From contig NZ_FMTP01000001.1 in NCBI RefSeq assembly GCF_900100155.1, positions 992,001-1,056,000 on the forward strand: a stretch of DNA of 64,000 nt. The letters run 5' to 3'. This stretch comes from Ancylobacter rudongensis. GTDB taxonomy: Bacteria > Pseudomonadota > Alphaproteobacteria > Rhizobiales > Xanthobacteraceae. Position 1 is the stretch's first letter. Each line of letters starts with the position of its first letter. The notes beneath the pieces were generated by a model. It saw nothing but the letters and a program-made list of their open reading frames with translations. It had not been told where the DNA came from and did not search any database. Made by a program: the position numbers and the translations under genes. Shown piece after piece: positions 39,180 through 47,699 of the stretch.

Positions 39180-39848
39180 ATGAACCACACCGCGCACGGG
39201 CATGGCCTGCCCGCCCATACCGAGCCCGCCGCGCCGATCGATTTCCCCGCCAGCCCGGAGATGCTGGCCCGGCTGGAGGCTCGCCGCTCCTCGCCGTTGC
39301 GAGGGTTGGTGGAGCCGGGCCCGACGGAGCAGGAACTGCGGCGGATGCTGCGGCTAGCCATGCGCGTACCCGACCACGGAAGGCTCAGCCCCTGGCGTTT
39401 TATCGTGCTGGCCGGCGACGCAAGGCGGACCGTCGGGGAGCGGCTGGACACGCTCTATGCGCGGCAGAACCCGGGCCTGCCGCCCGCCAAGACCGATATG
39501 TGGACGCTGTATCTCAGCCGGGCGCCGGTAACGGTCGTGCTGGTCAGTCGGCCGGATCTGACGTCGAAGGTGCCGGAATGGAATCAGGTGCTTTCCGCCG
39601 GGGCGGCGGGCATGGCGCTCACGGTCGCGGCCTCGGCGATGGGCTTTGCTACCCAATGGCTGCTGAAATGGCCCGGCCGCGACCCCGAGGCCGCCGCGCT
39701 GCTCGGCGTCACTGCGGCGGAGCGGATTGCCGGCTTCATCCATATCGGACGGCCAGCGGCGCTGAGCGAGGACCGGCCGCGGCCGGCCCTCGACGAGGTG
39801 GTGCGATTCTGGTCGCCCGATCAGTCGATATCGAACGACACGCCCTGA
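39180..39848 (+). CDS. Nitroreductase family protein (YdjA-like)
   Basis: FMN-dependent oxidoreductase of 222 residues. EARRSSPLRGLVEPGPTEQE carries the N-terminal FMN-contacting Arg-Ser-Ser; APDHG-like MRVPDHGRLSPWRFIVL and GAAGMALTVAASAMGFATQW are typical of the YdjA subgroup. The natural substrate is unknown; family members reduce nitro-compounds or quinones. The start at 39180 is the best fit, with ATGs at 39147 and 39150 as alternatives. The last 28 bp overlap the end of the convergent aldehyde dehydrogenase gene. Confidence 0.85.
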   Translation: MNHTAHGHGLPAHTEPAAPIDFPASPEMLARLEARRSSPLRGLVEPGPTEQELRRMLRLAMRVPDHGRLSPWRFIVLAGDARRTVGERLDTLYARQNPGLPPAKTDMWTLYLSRAPVTVVLVSRPDLTSKVPEWNQVLSAGAAGMALTVAASAMGFATQWLLKWPGRDPEAAALLGVTAAERIAGFIHIGRPAALSEDRPRPALDEVVRFWSPDQSISNDTP

Positions 39849-41362
39849 GCGAGCGGCAGAGCGCGGGAATAGTTGATGGTGTTGGTCGCCCGCCGCATAT
39901 AGGCCTTCCACGCGTCCGAACCGGATTCGCGTCCGCCGCCGGTTTCCTTCTCGCCGCCGAACGCTCCGCCAATCTCCGCACCCGAAGGGCCGATATTGAC
40001 ATTGGCGATGCCGCAATCCGAACCCTCCGCCGACAGGAAGGCTTCTGCCTCGCGCAGATCATTGGTGAAGATCGACGACGACAGCCCCTGCGGCACCTCG
40101 TTGTGCAGCTTGATCGCCTCCGGCAGGCCGGTGCAGCGCAGCACATAAAGGATCGGCGCAAAGGTCTCGTGCTTCACGATGTCGATCTGGGCGTCGAGCT
40201 CAACCAGTGCCGGGCGGACATAATAGGCGTCCGCGTGCCCGCCGATGGCGACACGCTCGCCGCCATGGACACGTCCGCCAGCGGCACGGGCCGCGTCGAG
40301 CGCGTCCTGCATCACCTCGAAGGCCGCCTGGTCGATGAGCGGGCCGATCAGCGTGCCCGCCTCGCGCGGGTCGCCAATGCTGACCGAGCCATAGGCCTTG
40401 GCGAGGCGCGGCACCAGCGTGTCATAGACGCCCTCATGCACGATGAGCCGGCGCAGCGTGGTGCAACGCTGGCCAGCCGTGCCCATGGCGGCGAAGGCAA
40501 TGCCACGCAGGGCGAGATCGAGATCGGCCGAGGGGCTGACGATGGCGGCATTGTTGCCGCCAAGCTCCAGGATCGAGCGGCCGAAACGGCGCGCCACCCG
40601 CTCGCCGACGATGCGGCCCATGCGGGTCGACCCGGTGGCCGAGACCACGGGGATGCGGGTGTCGTCGGTGAGCGCGGCTCCGACCTCGGCGCCGCCGATC
40701 AGCAACTGCGAGAGCCCCTCCGGCGCACTGCCAAAGGCATGAGCCGCGCGTTCGAACAGGGCCTGCACGGCCAGAGCGGTCAGTGGCGTCTTCTCCGACG
40801 GCTTCCACAGCACGCTGTTGCCGCAGACCAGCGCGAGGGCGGCATTCCACGACCAGACGGCGACCGGGAAGTTGAAGGCGGTGATAATGGCAACCGGACC
40901 CACCGGATGCCACGTCTCCATCATGCGATGGCCGGGGCGCTCCGAGGCGATGGTGAGACCATAGAGCTGGCGCGACAGGCCGACGGCGAAGTCGCAGATG
41001 TCGATCATCTCCTGGACTTCACCTAGTCCCTCCGAAAGGACCTTGCCCACTTCCAGCGTCACCAGCCGGCCGAGTTCGGTCTTGTGGGCGCGCAGTTCCT
41101 CGCCCAGCAGGCGTACCAGCTCGCCGCGTCGGGGCGCCGGAACGGCGCGCCAGGCCTCGTAGGCCGCAACCGAGCGTTCGACCGCCAACGCGGCACCGGC
41201 GGCATCCGCCTCGGGAACCTGGGCGATGACTTCGCCGGTGATCGGCGAGCGAACCGGCCTCGTCCCGTTGCGCCAGCTGGTTTCCGGCACACCGAGGCTG
41301 TGCAGGAGGGAGAGGACCTCGTCCTCGACCGGCGTGAGCGCCCGGGTTTCGTTCGTCGCCAT
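39821..41362 (-). CDS. Aldehyde dehydrogenase, ALDH7-type (aminoadipate-semialdehyde/piperideine-6-carboxylate dehydrogenase)
   Basis: NAD(P)-dependent dehydrogenase of 513 residues. The active site is intact: FNFPVAVWSWNAALALVCGN, LELGGNNAAI with the general-base Glu, and GTAGQRCTTLRRL with the catalytic Cys. The GSDCGIANVNIGPSGAEIGGAFGGEKETGGGRESGSDAWK-region signature (about residues 450-490) and overall sequence match the ALDH7/antiquitin branch, which acts in lysine catabolism. The start at 41362 has AGGAG 7 nt upstream; the longer open frame to 41494 is not conserved. It converges with the nitroreductase gene, overlapping by 28 bp. Confidence 0.9.
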   Translation of the reverse strand: MATNETRALTPVEDEVLSLLHSLGVPETSWRNGTRPVRSPITGEVIAQVPEADAAGAALAVERSVAAYEAWRAVPAPRRGELVRLLGEELRAHKTELGRLVTLEVGKVLSEGLGEVQEMIDICDFAVGLSRQLYGLTIASERPGHRMMETWHPVGPVAIITAFNFPVAVWSWNAALALVCGNSVLWKPSEKTPLTALAVQALFERAAHAFGSAPEGLSQLLIGGAEVGAALTDDTRIPVVSATGSTRMGRIVGERVARRFGRSILELGGNNAAIVSPSADLDLALRGIAFAAMGTAGQRCTTLRRLIVHEGVYDTLVPRLAKAYGSVSIGDPREAGTLIGPLIDQAAFEVMQDALDAARAAGGRVHGGERVAIGGHADAYYVRPALVELDAQIDIVKHETFAPILYVLRCTGLPEAIKLHNEVPQGLSSSIFTNDLREAEAFLSAEGSDCGIANVNIGPSGAEIGGAFGGEKETGGGRESGSDAWKAYMRRATNTINYSRALPLAQGVSFDID

Positions 41363-41699
41363 CTCAATGCTCCTCGACAAATGGCCGCAGCCCGTCGCGC
41401 TCAATAGCACCGGGACCCCGGCCGAATCCATCGGGGCTTTCGGCGAAGGACACCGTCGCCGCACGTCCCCAGATGAGCGGCTCGGCTGCCGCACAGCTGG
41501 GAAATACCGCCTGCCATCAAGGCGTTGCGTGCGAGGCTACAACTCGACACACCGCGTCGGCATATCGCGTTTCATCTGGGATAAGTTGAAGTCGAGCGTG
41601 ACTATGCTGTCGATGTTTATTACCATGCGAACGACGACATGCTTCGCCCCTGCGCGTTATAGCCACAATGTCGTGATGCCCCTGCCACATTTCCTTCCC
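41363..41699. other. Intergenic region between ALDH and RlpA-like genes
   Basis: 337 bp between divergent starts, noticeably less GC-rich in its second half (41530-41660). It should hold both promoters. I see no convincing -35/-10 pair, repeat or RNA gene. Its right end is uncertain because the RlpA-like gene could begin at 41676. Confidence 0.4.
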
Positions 41700-42128
41700 A
41701 TGCATCGCTCCCTCACCAACAGGAGAAGGACTGAGGTATTGACGGCTTGGGGAATGGGACGGGTTGCCGGAGCGGCATTCGCGACGGGGATCATCTTTAT
41801 CGCCGGCGGCAATGCTGCCCTTGCAAGTTCAAAGAAAACCAATGCAACCGCGACGTCCGGAATGGCGTCCTATTACGGCTATGGCGGACGTACCGCCAAT
41901 GGGGAGAGGCACAGTGCGCAAGCCATGACGGCGGCGCATCGCAGCCTTCCCTTCAACACCAGGGTTCGCGTCACCAACAAGGCCAATGGCCGTTCTGTCG
42001 TGGTGCGGATCAACGACCGTGGCCCCTTTGTGAAGGGCCGCATCATCGACGTGTCCACCGCCGTTGCCGATGAACTCGGCTTCCGCAAACGCGGCGTGGC
42101 GAAGGTTGATATCGCGGTCGTCGACTGA
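41700..42128 (+). CDS. RlpA-like double-psi beta-barrel protein (septal ring lytic transglycosylase family)
   Basis: Exported protein of about 142 residues. A basic N-terminus (NRRRTE) precedes a hydrophobic signal (VAGAAFATGIIFIAGGNAALA). The mature domain is a complete RlpA/DPBB fold: GMASYYGYGGRTANGERHSA, MTAAHRSLPFNTRVRVTNK, VVRINDRGPFVKGRIIDVS and the final VAKVDIAVVD. RlpA cleaves denuded peptidoglycan glycans at division sites in Pseudomonas. The SPOR domain found there is absent, which is common in short alphaproteobacterial forms. The start is uncertain (41676, 41700 or a later TTG/ATG); none has a good ribosome site at proper spacing. Confidence 0.87.
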   Translation: MHRSLTNRRRTEVLTAWGMGRVAGAAFATGIIFIAGGNAALASSKKTNATATSGMASYYGYGGRTANGERHSAQAMTAAHRSLPFNTRVRVTNKANGRSVVVRINDRGPFVKGRIIDVSTAVADELGFRKRGVAKVDIAVVD

Positions 42129-42160
42129 CGTCGCGACCGATCGCCGGCCGGGACGCGCCT

Positions 42161-43255
42161 TCAGCCGTCCCGGTCCCGCGCGGCATCAAGCAGCCGCTGA
42201 CAATCCTGCAATTCATAGAGCGCCGCCTGAAGCCGCTGCACGTCCTCGCGGCTCAGTCTCGTCAGGGCGGGGGTCTCGTCAGTATGTACCCCGCCCGCGC
42301 GCGACACCGCGGCCGACGGCAGGATCGGCCGTGCTGCGGACGTCGCCGCCTGAAAGGGCGCCTCCGGCGGCAGAGCGGCACGGGCCCGCTCCGGCACGAA
42401 GCTCACCTCATCATCGGGCAATTGCGAAGCCGGCCCCGGCCCGACCGGGCGAAACGGGAACGTGGTCCGTGTCTCCTGCGGGCGCGGCTCCGGCACCGGC
42501 ATCGTCTGTGGGCGAAGCTCCATTGGGGGCGGCTCGCCAACGCCCGGACTCGGCGTGGCCGGACGCAGGTCCGGCGTTCCCCGATCCATCGGCGGCATCG
42601 GCTCGAAGCGCGGCAGCGAACCCGTCGCCAGCGGCGGCTCGCTGCGAGCGGGCGCGTCGATCCGGGAGGGGCGCGCCGGCGGCTCGAGATCGGCGAGCAG
42701 CGGCAGATCGAGATGATCGGGATCGCTGTCGGGCCGGCGACGGGCCCGGCGGGTCGCGCTTTCCTCGGCCGGCTCGCGCTGGCGGCCGGGCAGCAGGTTG
42801 AGAATACCGCCCAGCGGGCCGCTGCTGGGCAGGGTGCGCGGGGGCGGCGCATCGGCGGCTGCGCCGGAAGCGTCGTCGACGGGCAGCGGTGCCGGCGCAA
42901 AGGTCGCGCGCTCGTCGCGCTCGTCCCGTTCGGCTAGGGCCTGCTCATCCCCTTCAATGTCGCGCCAGATGGCCTGCACATAGCGCGGGCCCTCTTCCTT
43001 CAGGATGCGCTGGACGCCGCGGATCGTGTAGCCTTCCCCGTAGAGAAGGTGGCGAATGCCGCGCAGCAGCTCCACATCGTCCGGCCGATAGTAGCGCCGG
43101 CCACCACCACGCTTGAGCGGGCGGATCTGCGGGAAGCGGGTTTCCCAGAAGCGCAGGACATGCTGGGGGAGATCGAGGTCCTCGGCGACCTCGCTGATCG
43201 TGCGAAAGGCGTCAGGCCCCTTCTCTCCCCCCGGCGGTTCCTGTCGCGCGCTCAC
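42161..43255 (-). CDS. MerR family transcriptional regulator with long disordered C-terminus
   Basis: DNA-binding regulator of 364 residues. The N-terminal winged helix is MerR-like: [39 protein letters not shown] and [14 protein letters not shown] (to about residue 100). From about 120 to 320 the protein is Pro/Arg/Glu-rich and probably disordered, ending in a helix ([20 protein letters not shown]) that may dimerise. No metal-binding cysteines of classical MerR sensors are seen. The start GTG at 43255 overlaps the ihfA stop as GTGA, so translation is coupled. Last gene of the plsX-fabH-ihfA operon; its target is unknown. Confidence 0.88.
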   Translation of the reverse strand: MSARQEPPGGEKGPDAFRTISEVAEDLDLPQHVLRFWETRFPQIRPLKRGGGRRYYRPDDVELLRGIRHLLYGEGYTIRGVQRILKEEGPRYVQAIWRDIEGDEQALAERDERDERATFAPAPLPVDDASGAAADAPPPRTLPSSGPLGGILNLLPGRQREPAEESATRRARRRPDSDPDHLDLPLLADLEPPARPSRIDAPARSEPPLATGSLPRFEPMPPMDRGTPDLRPATPSPGVGEPPPMELRPQTMPVPEPRPQETRTTFPFRPVGPGPASQLPDDEVSFVPERARAALPPEAPFQAATSAARPILPSAAVSRAGGVHTDETPALTRLSREDVQRLQAALYELQDCQRLLDAARDRDG

Positions 43256-43557
43256 GACTCGGGCGAGGCCCCGTTGATCTGCTGCTTGAGAATGTTGGAG
43301 GGCTTGAACACCATGACTCGACGCGGCGCGATCGGCACCTCTTCGCCGGTCTTCGGGTTGCGTCCGACGCGCTCGCCCTTCTGCCTCACGACGAAGGAGC
43401 CGAAGGACGAGAGCTTCACCGTCTCGCCGCGCGCCACGCAGTCGGCGATCTCGGAGAGAACCGTTTCGACCAGCGCCGCCGATTCCGTGCGTGAGAGCCC
43501 GACCCGCTGATAAACCGCCTCGCACAGATCGGCGCGCGTGATGGTGCGACCTGCCAT
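43252..43557 (-). CDS. ihfA: Integration host factor subunit alpha
   Basis: DNA-bending nucleoid protein of 101 residues. [35 protein letters not shown] and [22 protein letters not shown] are the IHF-alpha signatures, including the proline arm (the Pro of the NPKTG loop) that intercalates into DNA. The start at 43557 gives the standard N-terminus; longer frames to 43602 are not conserved. It follows fabH by 98 bp and overlaps the MerR gene start. Its place in a lipid-synthesis operon is a conserved Hyphomicrobiales arrangement. Confidence 0.96.
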   Translation of the reverse strand: MAGRTITRADLCEAVYQRVGLSRTESAALVETVLSEIADCVARGETVKLSSFGSFVVRQKGERVGRNPKTGEEVPIAPRRVMVFKPSNILKQQINGASPES

Positions 43558-43655
43558 TGCCGTGTTCCCTATCCCATCGGTACCGTTGTTTATGAACGCC
43601 AAACTAGGCGCCGTGGCCGTCGCCGGTCAACGGCACTTCGTGTCCGGGGCGCCGA

Positions 43656-44627
43656 TTACCAGCGTATGAGCGCCGAAGCCCAGGTGAAGCCGCCACCCAT
43701 GGCCTCCAGGAGAACCAGATCGCCGCGCTTGATCCGCCCATCTGCGTGCGCGGCAGCAAGGGCGAGCGGGATCGAGGCGGCCGACGTGTTGCCGTGCTTG
43801 TCCACGGTGATGACCACTTTCTCGGGCGCGATGCCGAGCTTGACGGCGCTGGCGTCGATGATCCGCCGGTTCGCCTGGTGCGGCACGAACCAGTCGATCG
43901 TGTCGGCCGACTCGCCCGTCGCCTCGAAGGCATCGACGATCACATCGGTGATCATGCCGACGGCGTGGCGAAAAACCTCGCGGCCTTCCATGCGCAGAAA
44001 ACCGACGCTGCGCGTCGAAGAGACGCCGCCATCGACATAGAGCTTGTTCTTGTGCCGCCCGTCGGAACGCAGATGCGAGGTCAGGATGCCCCGTCCCTCG
44101 TCCTCGTCACGCACCGCCTCCAGCACCAGCGCGCCGGCACCGTCGCCGAACAGCACGCAGGTGGTGCGATCCGACCAGTCGAGAATGCGCGAGAAGGTCT
44201 CCGCGCCGATCACCAGGCAGCGGCGATAGGCGCCCGATTTGAGGAAATTGTCCGCCGTCGCCAGGGCGAAGACGAAACCCGAACAGACGGCCTGAAGATC
44301 GAAGGCGGCACCATGGGTGATGCCGAGGCCCGCCTGCACGCTGACCGCCGTGGCCGGAAACGTATTGTCCGGGGTCGAGGTGGCAAGGACGATCAGGTCG
44401 ATGTCGTCGGGCACCAGCCCGGCATCCGCCAGCGCTGCCCGCGCGGCGTGGATGGCGAGATCGGATGTCACCTCGCCCTCCGCCGCGATGTGCCGCGTGC
44501 GGATGCCGGTCCGCTGGACGATCCATTCATCAGAAGTGTCGACCATCTGCGCGAGGTCGGCATTGGTCAGACAGCGGGCCGGCAGATAGGAGCCGACGCC
44601 ACGCACCACGGAACGGATTGCACTCAC
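43656..44627 (-). CDS. fabH: 3-oxoacyl-[acyl-carrier-protein] synthase III
   Basis: Initiates fatty-acid synthesis by condensing acetyl-CoA with malonyl-ACP; 323 residues. The Cys-His-Asn triad is visible in [25 protein letters not shown] and [15 protein letters not shown]. The N-terminus [18 protein letters not shown] and [12 protein letters not shown] are typical. The start overlaps the plsX stop by 4 bp, so the two lipid genes are coupled. Confidence 0.97.
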   Translation of the reverse strand: MSAIRSVVRGVGSYLPARCLTNADLAQMVDTSDEWIVQRTGIRTRHIAAEGEVTSDLAIHAARAALADAGLVPDDIDLIVLATSTPDNTFPATAVSVQAGLGITHGAAFDLQAVCSGFVFALATADNFLKSGAYRRCLVIGAETFSRILDWSDRTTCVLFGDGAGALVLEAVRDEDEGRGILTSHLRSDGRHKNKLYVDGGVSSTRSVGFLRMEGREVFRHAVGMITDVIVDAFEATGESADTIDWFVPHQANRRIIDASAVKLGIAPEKVVITVDKHGNTSAASIPLALAAAHADGRIKRGDLVLLEAMGGGFTWASALIRW

Positions 44628-45703
44628 GATGGAACCTGTAGCTCGTCAGAGGCGGAGGCATCCGCAACGGCAGCTTGGCCGACCTGCGGACGGTCATTCA
44701 TCCCCGCTTCGATGCGGGACAGAAGCTGGTAGCGCACCATGTCGTAACCGATATCGACCGCCGAGGCGAAGCCCTCGGCATCGGTTCCCCCATGGCTCTT
44801 GATCACGACGCCATTGAGGCCGAGAAACACGCCGCCATTCGATTTGCGCGGATCGAGCTTGTCGCGCAGCGCGCGGAACGCGCCGCGTGCAAAGAGATAG
44901 CCGATCTTCGCCATGAAGCTCCGGCTTATGGCGCCGCGCAGGAATTCCGAGATCTGCTTGGCGGTGCCTTCGGCTGCCTTTAGCGCAATATTGCCGGAAA
45001 AGCCCTCGGTAACGACCACATCGACGATGCCCTGGCCGATGCCGTCGCCTTCGACGAAGCCGTGATAGGCGAGACCCGGGTGGTTGGCCGCGCGCAAGGC
45101 GGCGGCCGCCTCCTTGACCTCTTCCCCACCCTTGATTTCCTCGACGCCGATATTGAGCAGCCCAACCGTCGGCCGTTCGATGTCGAACACGATACGGGCC
45201 ATGGCCGCGCCCATCACCGCCATGTCGACAAGGTGCTGCGCGGTCGCTCCAATGGAAGCGCCGACATCCAGCACCACGCTCTCGCCGCGCATGGTCGGCC
45301 ACAGGCCGGCAATGGCGGGCCGGCTAATGCCGGACATCATGCGCAGATTGACCTTGGCCATCGCCATCAGCGCGCCGGTGTTGCCGGCGGAGACGGCGCA
45401 GTCGGCTTCCTTCATCCGCACCGCGTCGATGGCGCGCCACATGGAGGAGACCCGCCGGCCCTGCCGCAGGGCCTGGCTCGGCTTGTCGTCCATCCGCACG
45501 ACAACATCGGTGTGCACAACGGTGCTCGCCGCCGCCAGACGCGGGCGATCCTTGAGCAACTGCTGGATGCGGGCAGAGTCGCCATACAGCAGGAAGGCGA
45601 TGTCCGGATGGCGGGTGAGCGCGATCTCGGCACCGGGGAGCACCACGTCGGGCCCATGGTCGCCGCCCATGACGTCGAGCGCTATTCGAACGGGCGAGGA
45701 CAT
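44624..45703 (-). CDS. plsX: Phosphate acyltransferase PlsX
   Basis: Makes acyl-phosphate from acyl-ACP for phospholipid synthesis; peripheral membrane enzyme of 359 residues. The opening [59 protein letters not shown] and [18 protein letters not shown] are diagnostic. It follows the yceD-type gene by 121 bp with no rpmF between, unlike the yceD-rpmF-plsX order of gammaproteobacteria, and overlaps fabH by 4 bp. Confidence 0.97.
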   Translation of the reverse strand: MSSPVRIALDVMGGDHGPDVVLPGAEIALTRHPDIAFLLYGDSARIQQLLKDRPRLAAASTVVHTDVVVRMDDKPSQALRQGRRVSSMWRAIDAVRMKEADCAVSAGNTGALMAMAKVNLRMMSGISRPAIAGLWPTMRGESVVLDVGASIGATAQHLVDMAVMGAAMARIVFDIERPTVGLLNIGVEEIKGGEEVKEAAAALRAANHPGLAYHGFVEGDGIGQGIVDVVVTEGFSGNIALKAAEGTAKQISEFLRGAISRSFMAKIGYLFARGAFRALRDKLDPRKSNGGVFLGLNGVVIKSHGGTDAEGFASAVDIGYDMVRYQLLSRIEAGMNDRPQVGQAAVADASASDELQVPS

Positions 45704-45824
45704 CTAGCGGCGAGGTCTCATTGGTCTGGGGGACGGCGATGCGACGCCTGCGCCGCGCTGACGGCATGCCCGAGTTGAGCCGCCATGACAATAGCGTCGT
45801 TGCATTTACCCGCCCCGCTCCGGC

Positions 45825-46364
45825 CTATTCGGCATCCCCGCCGGCGCTCCCGCGCAGCTTTGCCAACGCCGCAAAGGGCGAGGCTTCCTCGGGCCCCGGC
45901 TCGGCCAAACCTTCAAATTGCGCGTCGGGCTTACGCGGATAGGGATCGAGGCCGAGCGCAAGAAATTCCGCCGCCACCGCGCCGGCATCGATGCTTCCAT
46001 CAATGATCGGATCGGGCAGGTCGAGTTCGGAAACGTCGATTTCGGCGCCGGGGCGGATCTCGGGGAGTTTCTCGGCGGGGGCGAAGGTGACGTCGATCTC
46101 CTCGGCCACCCGCGTGTCGAACGCCTCCAGCGTGACCACGCAGGTCTGTGTGACGACGGCATCGACCTTGCCGGTGACATGCACGGTGCCGCCGCGCCCG
46201 GGGGTCAGAACGACGAGGGCGGTCAGCGAGGGAATGCCGGGAATGCCGAAATCCTTCGCCAAAGCGGCGCGGGTGGCCGCATCCGGAGCGAGCTTCAAGG
46301 TCAAGCCATCATCCGGCAGGCTTGCGACGAGCACGGGCTTGGAAAGGGGCGAAGCGTCGGTCAT
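45825..46364 (-). CDS. YceD/DUF177 family protein (23S rRNA accumulation-related)
   Basis: Cytoplasmic protein of 179 residues. VTGKVDAVVTQTCVVTLEAF holds the conserved cysteine region of DUF177 (shortened in alphaproteobacteria), followed by DVTFAP, the acidic DPIIDGSIDAGAVAAEFLAL segment and the LDPYPRKP ending. Family members affect 23S rRNA accumulation in E. coli and plants; that role is inferred. The start overlaps the preceding chaperone gene by 4 bp (ATGA). It lies upstream of plsX, as in many bacteria. Confidence 0.87.
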   Translation of the reverse strand: MTDASPLSKPVLVASLPDDGLTLKLAPDAATRAALAKDFGIPGIPSLTALVVLTPGRGGTVHVTGKVDAVVTQTCVVTLEAFDTRVAEEIDVTFAPAEKLPEIRPGAEIDVSELDLPDPIIDGSIDAGAVAAEFLALGLDPYPRKPDAQFEGLAEPGPEEASPFAALAKLRGSAGGDAE

Positions 46365-46924
46365 GACGGGTGTGTCTCCGTGGAGCCGATGGCGGCCGGC
46401 GGGGCCAGCGGGAACTCGCCAGCAGCAAGGCTGGCGAAGGGCACCGCCTGCAGCGCGGCCGCCGCTCCTATCATATAGTGCGCAAAGGCGCGCGCCTCAC
46501 GCGCAAAAGCCGGCCGGGAGCCGTGGACATTGCGTAGCACCGCCTCCGAGAGCGCATCGAGGTCGCCCGCCTCTAGTGGGCCCTCATAGGCACCGATGCG
46601 GCCATAGAAGGCCTCGGCCACCTTCTTCATCTTCTTCGGCACGGTCAGGTCGCCGACCCCCATCTCCCTGAGATTGGCGTCCATGTCGGTGCAGAAGGCG
46701 TCGAACACACCCTGGCCAAGCCCGCGTCGCTCCTCGCTCTCCACCTTGAGGCGGTGAAACAGCAGGAAGGCATGGGCGAGGATCATCTCGAAGCGTCCCT
46801 CAATCGTGTCGGGCACGCCGTAATCGGTGTAAAATACCGGCTGGCGCGAATGCGCCACGATCGCGCCATAGAGCCGCTGAATGGTCTCGCCTCCGTCATT
46901 CCGGCGGAAGAAACGCAGAATCAT
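46361..46924 (-). CDS. Ubiquinol-cytochrome c chaperone family protein (CBP3/UQCC1-like)
   Basis: 187-residue protein matching the CBP3 domain, whose mitochondrial members assist cytochrome b synthesis and bc1-complex assembly. Diagnostic stretches are IQRLYGAIVAHSRQPVFYTD, RFEMILAHAFLLFHRLK, AFCTDMDANLREMGVGDLTV and VPKKMKKVAEAFYGR. A role in bc1 assembly is inferred from that homology. The start at 46924 has AGGAG 6 nt upstream; the longer frame to 47149 runs into the bamE promoter region. First gene of a probable operon with yceD, plsX, fabH, ihfA and merR; divergent from bamE. Confidence 0.9.
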   Translation of the reverse strand: MILRFFRRNDGGETIQRLYGAIVAHSRQPVFYTDYGVPDTIEGRFEMILAHAFLLFHRLKVESEERRGLGQGVFDAFCTDMDANLREMGVGDLTVPKKMKKVAEAFYGRIGAYEGPLEAGDLDALSEAVLRNVHGSRPAFAREARAFAHYMIGAAAALQAVPFASLAAGEFPLAPPAAIGSTETHPS

Positions 46925-47142
46925 GGACGGCTCCTGCCTCGTTGCCGCTGTCGCCTTGGCGGCGCGGCCGTGCTGGCGGGTTAACGCGGGTGGCGGTCGC
47001 TGGCAAGCCCGCGGTCTGCCGCAGCCCTGTGACGGGGCGACCGGGCGGCGTTCGATGGTTGCATCAGGGGCCCGCCCTGTGCTTTCTGCCCACTGCCGCA
47101 GCGCCTTCCGGCGGACGCGGCACGAGCTTCGGAGTTGAGTGG

Positions 47143-47679
47143 ATGGCATCGACGCGCGCGACGCGGAACAAGGCTCCCGGCACCCGGATCACCGCCCGGG
47201 CCTCGCTAGCCGTTGCTGGCGTGACGATGGTGGGCCTCACCGGCTGTTCCGGCGACATGCCGATGGCGACGGCCAACATGGGCCTTCCTCGCTCGCCGAC
47301 TGGCTTCGTTCAGGAACAGCAGCGCGGCTATGTCATCGCGCCGGAAGCGCTGGAGCAGATTCCGGTCGGGTCGAGCCAGGAGCAGGTATTGCTGGTGCTC
47401 GGAACGCCGTCCACCGTCGCCACCGTCGACGGCGAAGTGTTCTATTACATCTCGCAGAAGGCGCGGAAAGTGATGTTCCTGCGGCCGGAAATCACCAACC
47501 AGCGGGTGATCGCGGTCTATTTCGACCCCAAGGACAAGCGCGTCACCCGGATCGCCGATTATGGCCTGAAGGACGGCAAGGTGTTCGACTTCATCAGCCG
47601 GACAACACCGACCGGCGGCCAGGAGGTCTCGCTGATGGGTCAGATCTTCAACGCCACCACGTTCACTCCCGGCCTGTGA
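47143..47679 (+). CDS. bamE: Outer-membrane protein assembly factor BamE (SmpA/OmlA lipoprotein)
   Basis: Outer-membrane lipoprotein of 178 residues in the BAM complex that inserts beta-barrel proteins. The signal peptide ends in a lipobox, VGLTGCSGD (Cys about residue 35). The BamE fold follows: LEQIPVGSSQEQVLLVLGTP and VFYYISQKARKVMFLRPEI with VIAVYFDPKDKRVTRIADY. The start at 47143 has GGAG 8 nt upstream; the upstream open frame is not conserved. The long alphaproteobacterial form of BamE is typical. Divergent from the CBP3-type chaperone gene across about 220 bp. Confidence 0.92.
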   Translation: MASTRATRNKAPGTRITARASLAVAGVTMVGLTGCSGDMPMATANMGLPRSPTGFVQEQQRGYVIAPEALEQIPVGSSQEQVLLVLGTPSTVATVDGEVFYYISQKARKVMFLRPEITNQRVIAVYFDPKDKRVTRIADYGLKDGKVFDFISRTTPTGGQEVSLMGQIFNATTFTPGL

Positions 47680-47699
47680 TCCGGTCGTAGCGCGCCCGT

